Shown here: positions 7,791 through 15,244 of the stretch, piece after piece
Layout of the letters: every line of letters begins with the position of its first letter
How positions within the stretch are numbered: position 1 is the first letter of the stretch
Origin: Paracoccaceae bacterium
GTDB lineage: Bacteria > Pseudomonadota > Alphaproteobacteria > Rhodobacterales > Rhodobacteraceae
Assembly: GCA_002709405.1 (NCBI GenBank)
Contig: PAQV01000008.1
Coordinates: 19,083 to 65,401 of the forward strand
DNA length: 46,319 nucleotides
Direction: 5' to 3'
The notes under the pieces: generated by a model
What the model saw: the letters and a program-made list of their open reading frames with translations, nothing else
What the model was told of the DNA's origin: nothing
Database searches by the model: none
Position numbers and translations under genes: made by a program

Positions 7791-8990
7791 ATGCTGGCCG
7801 GAAAGCGCATCCTTCTGATCATCGGCGGCGGTATCGCGGCCTTCAAGTGCCATGATCTGATCCGCCAGCTGACCGAGCGGGGGGCCAGCGTGACGCCGGT
7901 CATGACCCGGGCGGCGGCGGAATTCGTGACGCCCCTGTCGATCTCGGCCCTGGCCGGAGAGAAGGTGTTCACTGAATTGTTCGACCTGACCGCCGAGGCC
8001 GAGATGGGCCATATCCAGCTGTCGCGCTCGGCCGACCTGGTGGTGGTGGCCCCGGCCACGGCGAACCTGATGGCGAAGATGGCGCAGGGGCTGGCCGATG
8101 ACCTGGCCTCGACCCTGTTGCTGGCGACCGATACGCCGGTGCTGGTGGCCCCGGCGATGAACGTGCGCATGTGGGAGCATCCGGCGACGCAGCGGAACCT
8201 GGCGGTTCTGCAGGGCGATGGCATCCGGGTCGTGGGGCCGAGCGACGGGGCGATGGCCTGCGGCGAGTTCGGGCCGGGCCGCATGGCCGAGCCGATGGAG
8301 ATCGTCGAGGCAGTGGGCGCGGCGCTGGCCGACGGGCCCCTGACGGGGCGGCGGATCCTGGTGACCTCGGGGCCGACCCACGAGCCGATCGACCCGGTGC
8401 GGTATATCGCGAACCGGTCCTCGGGGGCGCAGGGCACGGCGATCGGGGCGGCCCTGGCGGCGCTGGGGGCCGAGGTGATTTTCGTGACCGGGCCGGCCGA
8501 CGTGCCCCCGCCGGCCGGGGTGCGGGTGGTCCGGGTCGAAAGCGCGCGCGAGATGCAGGCGGCGGTGGCCGAGGCTCTGCCGGTCGATGCGGGGGTCTTT
8601 GCGGCGGCGGTGGCGGATTGGCGGGTGGCCAGCGCGTCGGACCGCAAGCTGAAGAAGACGCGCGACGGGCTGCCGGCGCTGGAGCTGGCCGAGAACCCCG
8701 ACATCCTGGCGGGCGTGTCGCAGATGGGGGCGGGGCGGCCGGGCCTGGTGGTGGGCTTTGCGGCCGAGACCGATGACGTGGTTGCGCATGCAACGGCGAA
8801 GCGGGCGCGCAAGGGGTGCGACTGGATCGTGGCCAATGACGTGAGCCCGGCGACGGGGATCATGGGCGGCCAGGAGAACGCGGTCGTGCTGATCACGGCG
8901 GACGGGGCCGAAAGCTGGCCGCGCATGAGCAAGACCGAGGTCGCGCGGCAGTTGGCCGGGCGCATTGCCGGGGCGTTGCAGGATGCGTGA
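7791..8990 (+). CDS. coaBC: Bifunctional phosphopantothenoylcysteine decarboxylase / phosphopantothenate-cysteine ligase
   Basis: CoaBC (Dfp) carries out two steps of coenzyme A synthesis: ligation of cysteine to 4'-phosphopantothenate (CoaB, C-terminal) and FMN-dependent decarboxylation (CoaC, N-terminal). The protein has 399 residues. The CoaC half shows IGGGIAAFKCHDLIRQL, the PAMNVRMWEHPATQRN substrate-binding segment and the catalytic-cysteine flap AMACGEFGPGRM. The CoaB half begins with ILVTSGPTHEPIDPVRYIANRSSG and includes the KLKKTRDG lysine region. GAGGT precedes the ATG. dut follows 84 nt later, perhaps in the same transcript. Confidence 0.96.
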   Translation: MLAGKRILLIIGGGIAAFKCHDLIRQLTERGASVTPVMTRAAAEFVTPLSISALAGEKVFTELFDLTAEAEMGHIQLSRSADLVVVAPATANLMAKMAQGLADDLASTLLLATDTPVLVAPAMNVRMWEHPATQRNLAVLQGDGIRVVGPSDGAMACGEFGPGRMAEPMEIVEAVGAALADGPLTGRRILVTSGPTHEPIDPVRYIANRSSGAQGTAIGAALAALGAEVIFVTGPADVPPPAGVRVVRVESAREMQAAVAEALPVDAGVFAAAVADWRVASASDRKLKKTRDGLPALELAENPDILAGVSQMGAGRPGLVVGFAAETDDVVAHATAKRARKGCDWIVANDVSPATGIMGGQENAVVLITADGAESWPRMSKTEVARQLAGRIAGALQDA

Positions 8991-9040
8991 GGCGGGGCGT
9001 GTTTGCCCGGCGTGCGTGCCCGTGGCGGCGTCGGACATGC

Positions 9041-9060
9041 GTATTTGGGCAAAGATGAAG
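9041..9060 (+). repeat. GTATTT-AAAGA-GAAG motif before dut
   Basis: GTATTTGGGCAAAGATGAAG ends 14 nt before the dut ATG. It resembles the 25-nt repeat at 13102-13126 and 33782-33806 (GTATTT start, AAAGAxGAAG end), which suggests one loose family of intergenic or leader motifs. The relation is by eye only. Confidence 0.35.
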
Positions 9061-9074
9061 ACGGGGGTACGGGC

Positions 9075-9530
9075 ATGGTGACGATCCGGGTTCTGCGCGA
9101 GCCGGGCGCGGATGAGGCGGTGCCCTTGCCGGGTTATGCAACGGCTGGGGCGGCGGGGGCCGATCTGCGGGCGAACCTGGCGGACCGGGGTGTTCTGGAG
9201 CTTGCCCGGGGCGCGCGGGTGTTGGTGCCGACGGGGCTGCGGCTGGAGATCCCGGATGGCTACGAGGTGCAGATCCGGCCGCGCTCGGGGCTGGCGCTGA
9301 AGCACGGGATCGTGCTGCCGAACGCGCCGGGGACGATCGACTGGGATTACCGGGGGCCGCTGGGGGTGATCGTGATGAACATGGGAGACGGGCCGTTCGT
9401 GGTGGCACATGGCGACCGGATCGCGCAGATGGTGGTGGCCCCCGTGGTGCGGGCGGTCTTCGAACCGGTGGGTGCGTTGTCGGAGAGTGCGCGCGGCGCG
9501 GGCGGGTTCGGCTCGACCGGGGTGGGCTGA
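9075..9530 (+). CDS. dut: dUTP diphosphatase
   Basis: Trimeric dUTPase that hydrolyses dUTP to dUMP, keeping uracil out of DNA and feeding thymidylate synthesis. From the ATG at 9075 the protein has 151 residues, the usual size. The five family motifs are recognisable: AGADLRA (1), RSGLALKHG (2), [12 protein letters not shown] (3, with the catalytic Asp), GDRIAQMV (4) and the C-terminal GGFGSTG (5). An ORF start at 9003 is too far upstream. The stop overlaps the next start (TGATG), coupling it to the MoeB-like gene. Confidence 0.95.
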   Translation: MVTIRVLREPGADEAVPLPGYATAGAAGADLRANLADRGVLELARGARVLVPTGLRLEIPDGYEVQIRPRSGLALKHGIVLPNAPGTIDWDYRGPLGVIVMNMGDGPFVVAHGDRIAQMVVAPVVRAVFEPVGALSESARGAGGFGSTGVG

Positions 9531-10582
9531 TGCTGTTGGTTCTGGCATGTGCCGCCGTGCTGTGGGGCGTGGGGGCGGCGATGAAGGTGCCGGTGCGCGG
9601 GCGCTGGCAGGCGGTGGGGCTGGTCTGGCTGACGGCCCTGGCGATCAACGTGGTGCTGCCCGCGGGCCATCCGCTGCGAGAGATCACCGGGCGCGAGCCG
9701 GCGCTGTGGCTGCTGGTGGGGCTGTTTGGCGCGCTGGTGCTGCTCTACCGGACCGGGCTGGTCTGGCTGAAGGCGAAGGCGGACCAGGGCGACGCGCGGC
9801 GCGAGGTCAAGCCGGGCCGGTTTTCCGGAACCGAGCTGGAGCGCTATGCCCGCCACATCGTTCTGCGCGAGCTGGGCGGTCCGGGTCAGAAGCGCCTGAA
9901 GGAGGCGCGCGTGCTGGTGATCGGGGCCGGGGGGCTTGGGGCTCCGGCGTTGCAATACCTGGCGGCGGCGGGCGTGGGCACCATCGGGGTGATCGATGAC
10001 GACGTGGTCGAAAACGCCAACCTGCAGCGCCAGGTGATCCACGACGACGTCCGCATCGGCATGCCCAAGGTGTTTTCGGCCAAAGTGGCCATGGAGGCCC
10101 AGAACCCCTATGTCACCGTCCGGCCCTATAACCGGCGGCTGGAGGCCGAGGGGGCCGAGGCCCTGTTCGCCGACTATGACGTGATCCTGGACGGCACGGA
10201 CAATTTCGACACGCGCTACCTGGCCAACCGGGTGGCTGTCGGCCTGGGCAAGCCCCTGATTTCCGGCGCCCTGTCGCAATGGGAAGGCCAGCTGTCGGTC
10301 TTTGACCCGGCCTTCGGGGGCGCGTGTTACCAGTGCATCTTCCCCGAGGCCCCGGCCCCCGGGCTGGCCCCGTCCTGTGCCGAGGCGGGCGTGCTTGGGC
10401 CCTTGCCCGGGGTCGTGGGTGCGATGATGGCGGTCGAGGCGGTCAAGGTGATCACCGGGGCCGGCGAAGCCTTGCGCGGCCAGATGCTGATCTACGACGC
10501 GCTTTACGGCGAGACCCGGACCATCGGGCTGAAACCGCGGCCCGACTGCCCGGTCTGCCATGGCGGAAAGGGGCGCGGCTAA
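9530..10582 (+). CDS. moeB: MoeB/ThiF/HesA family adenylyltransferase with N-terminal membrane anchor
   Basis: E1-like enzyme that adenylates the C-terminal glycine of a ubiquitin-like sulfur carrier, most likely MoaD in molybdopterin synthesis. Of 350 residues, the first 85 or so contain three hydrophobic stretches (1-18, 30-50, 58-82) absent from E. coli MoeB. The catalytic domain follows: VLVIGAGGLGAPALQYL (ATP loop), DDDVVENANLQRQ, LDGTDNFDTRY. Two zinc Cys pairs are C266-x2-C269 and C340-x2-C343. There is no rhodanese domain. ThiF-type activity in thiamine synthesis remains possible, since this family cannot be split by motif alone. Confidence 0.85.
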   Translation: MLLVLACAAVLWGVGAAMKVPVRGRWQAVGLVWLTALAINVVLPAGHPLREITGREPALWLLVGLFGALVLLYRTGLVWLKAKADQGDARREVKPGRFSGTELERYARHIVLRELGGPGQKRLKEARVLVIGAGGLGAPALQYLAAAGVGTIGVIDDDVVENANLQRQVIHDDVRIGMPKVFSAKVAMEAQNPYVTVRPYNRRLEAEGAEALFADYDVILDGTDNFDTRYLANRVAVGLGKPLISGALSQWEGQLSVFDPAFGGACYQCIFPEAPAPGLAPSCAEAGVLGPLPGVVGAMMAVEAVKVITGAGEALRGQMLIYDALYGETRTIGLKPRPDCPVCHGGKGRG

Positions 10583-10656
10583 CGGGCACAAGTTCTCAGG
10601 TGATCTCTGGACGCCGGGCGCCTGCGTGCCTAGCTTCAGCAGCAAAGGAGATCCAC

Positions 10657-12675
10657 ATGTCCAACCCGATCCTTGCCACCTGGTCGACGCCGTTCGAACT
10701 GGCCCCTTTCGACACGATTTCCGACGATGATTTCGCCCCCGCCCTGGATGAGGCCCTGGCCGCCCACGACGCCGAGATCTCGGCCATCGCCGCCGACCCT
10801 GCCACCCCCGATTTCGTCAACACGGTGGGCGCGCTGGAGGCCGCCGGAGAGGCGCTCGACAAGGTGCTGTCGGTGTTCTTCACCCTGGCCGGGGCCGACA
10901 GCAACCCCAAGCGCGAAGCCCTGCAGCGCGACTTTTCGCCCAAGCTGTCGGCGCATTTCTCGGCCATCACGTCCAACAAGGCCCTGTTCCAGCGGATCGA
11001 CACGGTCTGGCAGGAGCACGAGACGGCCGGCCTGACCGACGAGCAGCAGCGCGTGCTGATGCTGACCCACCGCAGCTTCGTGCGCGCCGGCGCGGCCCTG
11101 GATGGTGCCGAGGCCGAGCGCCTGACGGCCGTGAAATCCCGCCTGGCCGAGCTTGGCACGCAATTCACCCAGAACCTGCTGGCCGACGAGCGGGGCTGGT
11201 TCATGGACCTGGCCGAGGACGACCTGGAAGGCCTGCCCGATTTCGTCGTGGCCTCGGCCCGGGCGGCGGGCGAGGAAAAGGGCGCACCCGGCCCGGTGGT
11301 GACGACCTCGCGGTCGCTGATCACCCCGTTCCTGCAGTTCTCGCCGCGCCGGGACCTGCGTGAAAAGGCCTGGCGGGCCTGGGTGTCGCGCGGGGCGACC
11401 GGGGGCGAGACGGACAACCGGGCCATCGCCGCCGAGATCCTGGCCCTGCGCGAGGAACGCGCCCACCTGCTCGGCTATGACACCTTTGCGGCCTACAAGC
11501 TGGAAACCGAGATGGCCCAGGACCCGGCCCGCGTGCGCCAGCTGCTGATGGACGTCTGGACCCCGGCCCGGGCCGCGGCCGAGCGCGATGCCCAGGTGCT
11601 GACGACCATGCTGGCCGAGGACGGCGTGAACGGCCCGCTGGAACCCTGGGACTGGCACTATTATTCCGAGAAACGGCGCAAGGCCGACCACGACCTGGAT
11701 GAAACCGCGCTCAAGCCGTATTTCCAGCTCGACAACATGATCGCGGCCAGCTTCGACTGCGCCAACCGGCTGTTCGGGCTGGAGTTCAAACCGCTGGACG
11801 TCGCACTCTACCACCCCGATTGCCGGGCCTGGGAGGTCACGCGCAACGGCAAGCACCTGGCGGTCTTCATCGGCGATTACTTTGCCCGGGGATCGAAACG
11901 GTCGGGGGCCTGGTGCTCGGCCATGCGCAGCCAGGCGAAGTTCCCGAAGGAACAAGCCCCGGTGGTGATCAACGTCTGCAATTTCGCCAAGGGGGACCCG
12001 GCGCTGCTGTCCTTCGACGATGCGCGCACGCTCTTCCACGAATTCGGCCACGCCCTGCACCAGATGCTGTCGGACGTGACCTATGAAAGCATCTCGGGCA
12101 CCTCTGTTGCCCGCGACTTCGTGGAACTGCCCAGCCAGCTTTACGAACACTGGCTGACGGTGCCCGACGTGCTGGAGACGTTCGCCACCCATGCCGAGAC
12201 CGGCGCGCCGATGCCGAAGGACATGCTGGACAGGCTGCTGGCGGCGGAAACCTACGACATGGGGTTCCAGACGGTGGAATACGTGGCCTCGGCCATGGTC
12301 GACCTGGAGTTCCACGACGGCCCGGCCCCGGCCGATCCGATGGCCAAACAGGCCGAGATCCTGGCCGGCCTCGGCATGCCCCACGCCATCGCCATGCGCC
12401 ACGCCACCCCGCACTTCGCCCACGTGTTCTCGGGCGATGGCTATTCCAGCGGGTACTACAGCTACATGTGGTCCGAGGTCATGGATGCCGATGCCTTCGC
12501 CGCGTTCGAGGAAACCGGCAACGCCTTTGATCCGGACAAGGCCCGCGCCCTCGAAACCAACATCCTCTCCACCGGCGGCTCGGTCGAAGCCGAAGATCTC
12601 TACACGGCCTTCCGAGGCCGCCTGCCAGGGGTCGAGGCCCTGCTGGCTGGCCGGGGCCTGATCGCCGCGGAATGA
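10657..12675 (+). CDS. M3 family metallopeptidase (oligopeptidase A / Dcp type)
   Basis: Cytosolic zinc oligopeptidase of 672 residues that degrades short peptides. The thimet-family zinc motif HEFGHALH begins at residue 461 (H461, E462, H465), with the third ligand in the downstream helix. GYSSGYYSYMWSEVMDADAF near the C-terminus closes the active site. The start is fixed by AAAGGAG (10644-10650), 6 nt before the ATG; the longer open frame upstream is antisense-like read-through. Length and sequence are similar to E. coli Dcp (681) and PrlC (680), and I cannot separate these two by eye. A YjbR gene overlaps its stop by 4 nt. Confidence 0.93.
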   Translation: MSNPILATWSTPFELAPFDTISDDDFAPALDEALAAHDAEISAIAADPATPDFVNTVGALEAAGEALDKVLSVFFTLAGADSNPKREALQRDFSPKLSAHFSAITSNKALFQRIDTVWQEHETAGLTDEQQRVLMLTHRSFVRAGAALDGAEAERLTAVKSRLAELGTQFTQNLLADERGWFMDLAEDDLEGLPDFVVASARAAGEEKGAPGPVVTTSRSLITPFLQFSPRRDLREKAWRAWVSRGATGGETDNRAIAAEILALREERAHLLGYDTFAAYKLETEMAQDPARVRQLLMDVWTPARAAAERDAQVLTTMLAEDGVNGPLEPWDWHYYSEKRRKADHDLDETALKPYFQLDNMIAASFDCANRLFGLEFKPLDVALYHPDCRAWEVTRNGKHLAVFIGDYFARGSKRSGAWCSAMRSQAKFPKEQAPVVINVCNFAKGDPALLSFDDARTLFHEFGHALHQMLSDVTYESISGTSVARDFVELPSQLYEHWLTVPDVLETFATHAETGAPMPKDMLDRLLAAETYDMGFQTVEYVASAMVDLEFHDGPAPADPMAKQAEILAGLGMPHAIAMRHATPHFAHVFSGDGYSSGYYSYMWSEVMDADAFAAFEETGNAFDPDKARALETNILSTGGSVEAEDLYTAFRGRLPGVEALLAGRGLIAAE

Positions 12676-13028
12676 CCCGCGACGAGTTCAATGCCTTCTG
12701 CCAGGGGCTTCCCGCCACGACGCACGTGGTCCAGTGGGGCAACGCGGATGTCTGGAAGGTCGGTGGCAAGGTCTTTGCCATCGGCGGCTGGGCCGAGGGA
12801 CGGGATGCCTTCACCTTCAAGGTCTCGGACCTGGCCTTCGAGATCCTGACCGACATGCCGGGCCTGCGCCCGGCCCCCTACATGGCCTCGCGCGGGCTGA
12901 AATGGGTCCAGCACCATAAACCGCCCGGCCTGTCCGACCCCGCGCTGCAGGATCATATCAAGGCCTCTTACGACATGATCGTCAGCGGCTTGTCGCGACG
13001 GAAACGGCAAGAGCTCGGTCTGGACTAG
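12672..13028 (+). CDS. MmcQ/YjbR family DNA-binding-like protein
   Basis: A 118-residue member of the MmcQ/YjbR family (PF04237), with a CyaY-like fold and unknown role. Typical segments are the N-terminal FCQGLPATTHVVQWGNADVWKVGGKVFAIGGW and the C-terminal YDMIVSGLSRRKRQEL. The ATG overlaps the M3 peptidase stop (ATGA), so it is translated in the same unit. Family clear, function unknown. Confidence 0.88.
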   Translation: MTRDEFNAFCQGLPATTHVVQWGNADVWKVGGKVFAIGGWAEGRDAFTFKVSDLAFEILTDMPGLRPAPYMASRGLKWVQHHKPPGLSDPALQDHIKASYDMIVSGLSRRKRQELGLD

Positions 13029-13040
13029 GCCCGGGCTGCT

Positions 13041-13125
13041 GCTTCTTTCTCTTTCTAAATACCCAAATCCGACCGTCCCAAAAGCGGATCGGTTTCATTT
13101 TGGGTATTTTTGAAGAGAAAGAAGC
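13041..13125. terminator. Long inverted repeat between convergent genes
   Basis: Arms 13041-13053 (GCTTCTTTCTCTT) and 13113-13125 pair perfectly. A 3x3 internal loop then leads to a second 11-bp stem, AAATACCCAAA (13057-13067) with TTTGGGTATTT (13099-13109). It lies between the stops of the YjbR gene (+) and the ghrA-type gene (-), with purine- or pyrimidine-rich arms, and probably serves as a bidirectional terminator. The right arm contains a 25-nt sequence repeated exactly at 33782-33806. Confidence 0.65.
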
Positions 13126-13126
13126 A
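13102..13126 (+). repeat. 25-nt exact repeat, copy A
   Basis: GGGTATTTTTGAAG followed by AGAAAGAAGCA is identical at 33782-33806. Here it forms the right arm of the long inverted repeat after the YjbR gene. At the other site it overlaps the leader and Shine-Dalgarno of a DUF1801 gene without its partner arm. Confidence 0.8.
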
Positions 13127-13133
13127 AGAACCG

Positions 13134-14060
13134 TCAATATCCCTCGGACCGGTCCACCAGGTGGAGAAACGGCGCGGAGGCTTCGCCGCGGCGGATATTT
13201 TCGGCGATCACGCGCGAGGCCGAGGCGGGGCGGGTTTCGCTGGCGATGTGGGGCGTGACCGTGACTTTCGGATGCAGCCAGAACGGGTGGTCTCGGGGCA
13301 GGGGCTCGATGCGGAAGACGTCCAGCGTGGCGTGGCCGACCTGGCCATCATCCAGCGCGGCCAGCAGGGCGGTGTCGTCGATCAGGGGGCCCCGGCCGGG
13401 ATTCACGATGACCGCGCCTTTGGGCAGCAGGGCCAGGCGGGTGGCGTTCAGAAGGATCTCGGTCCCCGGGGTGAGGGGCAGCAGCAGGACCAGGATCTCG
13501 GCCCGGTCCAGGGCGGCGGTCAGGCCGTCTTCGCCGGTGAAGGTTTCAATCCCTTGAAGCATCTTGGGGCTGCGGCTCCAGCCGGCGACGTCGAAGTTCA
13601 GCGCCTTCAGCATGCGCGCCGCATCCGCGCCCAGGGCGCCGAGACCGAGGATCGTGACCTTGCGGTCGCGGGCAAGGGGGGGCACGTCGTGGCGCCAGTC
13701 TCCGTTCAGGCCGTGGATCTGGGTGTCCATGCCAAGATGGTGGCGCAGCACGTGGCCGGTGACCCATTCGGTCATGCCTTCGGTCAGGCCCGGATCGACC
13801 ATGCGGGCCAGGGGCACCGTCAGGGTGTCATTGCCCACGATGGTCTCGACGCCGGCCCAGAGGCTGAGCACCGCCTTAAGCCGGGTGAAGGGGGTGAAAT
13901 CCAGCAGGCCGGAACTGGGGGCGTAGACCACGTAGTCCACCGTGTCCGGGGCGGATTCGGTCACCAGGTCGTAGGCCAGCCCGGTGTCGTCGAGAGCGGC
14001 GCGCAGGGGGGCTTCCCAGGTCTGCCAGCCGGTAGCAGAGAACAGGATCTTGGTTGTCAT
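13134..14060 (-). CDS. ghrA: Glyoxylate/hydroxypyruvate reductase A-like D-2-hydroxyacid dehydrogenase
   Basis: NAD(P)H-dependent 2-hydroxyacid dehydrogenase of 308 residues (E. coli GhrA 312). It shows the GhrA signature around VPLARMVDPGLTEGMTEWV, the Rossmann loop VTILGLGALGADAARML and VNPGRGPLIDDTALLAAL. The catalytic Arg/Glu/His set is completed by VTVTPHIASETRP. The start is the ATG at 14060, 4 nt after the rodA stop; a longer frame to 14180 runs through rodA and is unlikely. It sits as the last gene of the cell-elongation operon, an odd place for a central-metabolism reductase. Substrate inferred from the family. Confidence 0.88.
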   Translation of the reverse strand: MTTKILFSATGWQTWEAPLRAALDDTGLAYDLVTESAPDTVDYVVYAPSSGLLDFTPFTRLKAVLSLWAGVETIVGNDTLTVPLARMVDPGLTEGMTEWVTGHVLRHHLGMDTQIHGLNGDWRHDVPPLARDRKVTILGLGALGADAARMLKALNFDVAGWSRSPKMLQGIETFTGEDGLTAALDRAEILVLLLPLTPGTEILLNATRLALLPKGAVIVNPGRGPLIDDTALLAALDDGQVGHATLDVFRIEPLPRDHPFWLHPKVTVTPHIASETRPASASRVIAENIRRGEASAPFLHLVDRSEGY

Positions 14061-14064
14061 GATG

Positions 14065-15204
14065 TCATCGGGGCCTGTGGATATGGGCGCTTTGGACCAG
14101 GCCGAAGGCGCCGAGCAGAACGAGCATGGCGGTGCCCCCGTAGCTGACCATGGGCAGCGGCACGCCGACCACGGGTGCAAGGCCCATGACCATCGACATG
14201 TTGACCGCGAAGAACAGGAAGAAGGTCACCGCGATGCCCATCGTCAGCAGCGAGGAAAACCGGTCCTTCGAGGACAGGGCCGTGGCCAGGCAGAAGGCGA
14301 TGATCAGGGCATAGATGACCAGCAGGGACACCGCTCCGACAAAGCCGAATTCCTCGGCGAGCGTCGTGAAGATGAAATCGGTGTGCTTTTCGGGCAGGAA
14401 GTTCAGGCGCGATTGCGTGCCCTGCATGAACCCGCGGCCGGTCCAACCGCCCGATCCCAGGGCGATCTTGGACTGGGTGATGTGATAGCCCGCGCCCAGC
14501 GGATCGGAGGACGGATCGAGGAAGGTGTCGATCCGCCGGTACTGGTAATCCTTCAGCAATTGCCAGTCGGTGCCCCGGCTTTGGAACACCGCCGTCACCA
14601 GCCCGACACCCGCCCCGATCACCACCGCGAAGTACAGCCAGTGCACGCCGGCCAGGAACAGGATCGCGCCGCCGGCGGCCATCATCAGGATGGCCGTGCC
14701 CAGGTCGGGCTGCTGCAGCACCAGGAAGGTGGGAAACAGGATGATCATCACCGGGATCAGCACGAAGAACGGATGCGAGGTGCGCTTTTCCGGCAGCCAG
14801 TCGTAATAGGCGGCCAGCAGCATCACCAGGGTGATCTTCATCAGCTCGGACGGCTGCAGGCGCATGAAGCCCAGGTCGATCCAGCGCTGCGCGCCCATGC
14901 CCACGGTGCCGAAGAATTCCACCGATATCAGCAGGATGACCGACAGCAGGTAGGCCACGACCGACATGTTGCGCCAGAACCAGATCGGCACCATGGCCAC
15001 CGAGATCATGATCACGAAGCCCAGGGCAAAGCGTTCCATCTGCGGCTCGGCCCAGGGGGTGAAGGACCCGCCGGCCACCGAGTAGAGCATCAGGAACCCC
15101 GCGCCGGCCACCGTGCAGACCAGCAGCAGCAGCGGCCAGTTCAGGTACAGCAGCTTGCGCGGCCCGGAGGGGACGGATTTTACGGCATATTCAAGATAGC
15201 TCAT
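14065..15204 (-). CDS. rodA: Rod-shape peptidoglycan glycosyltransferase RodA
   Basis: SEDS-family integral membrane polymerase that makes glycan strands of lateral wall peptidoglycan together with PBP2. It has 379 residues and about ten hydrophobic helices, from WPLLLLVCTVAGAGFLMLYSV to the last near VSYGGTAMLVLLGAFGLV. SEDS hallmarks are RWIDLGFMRLQPSELMKI, the large loop with GSGGWTGRGFMQGTQSRLNFLPEKHTDFIF, and GVPLPMVSYGG. GAGG 8 nt before the ATG at 15204 supports this start over the open frame back to 15276. It is the fifth gene of the mre operon, directly after its partner mrdA. Confidence 0.96.
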   Translation of the reverse strand: MSYLEYAVKSVPSGPRKLLYLNWPLLLLVCTVAGAGFLMLYSVAGGSFTPWAEPQMERFALGFVIMISVAMVPIWFWRNMSVVAYLLSVILLISVEFFGTVGMGAQRWIDLGFMRLQPSELMKITLVMLLAAYYDWLPEKRTSHPFFVLIPVMIILFPTFLVLQQPDLGTAILMMAAGGAILFLAGVHWLYFAVVIGAGVGLVTAVFQSRGTDWQLLKDYQYRRIDTFLDPSSDPLGAGYHITQSKIALGSGGWTGRGFMQGTQSRLNFLPEKHTDFIFTTLAEEFGFVGAVSLLVIYALIIAFCLATALSSKDRFSSLLTMGIAVTFFLFFAVNMSMVMGLAPVVGVPLPMVSYGGTAMLVLLGAFGLVQSAHIHRPR

Positions 15205-15244
15205 GCCCGAGACCTCGTGCCCACACGGATCAATCCCCGAGACA

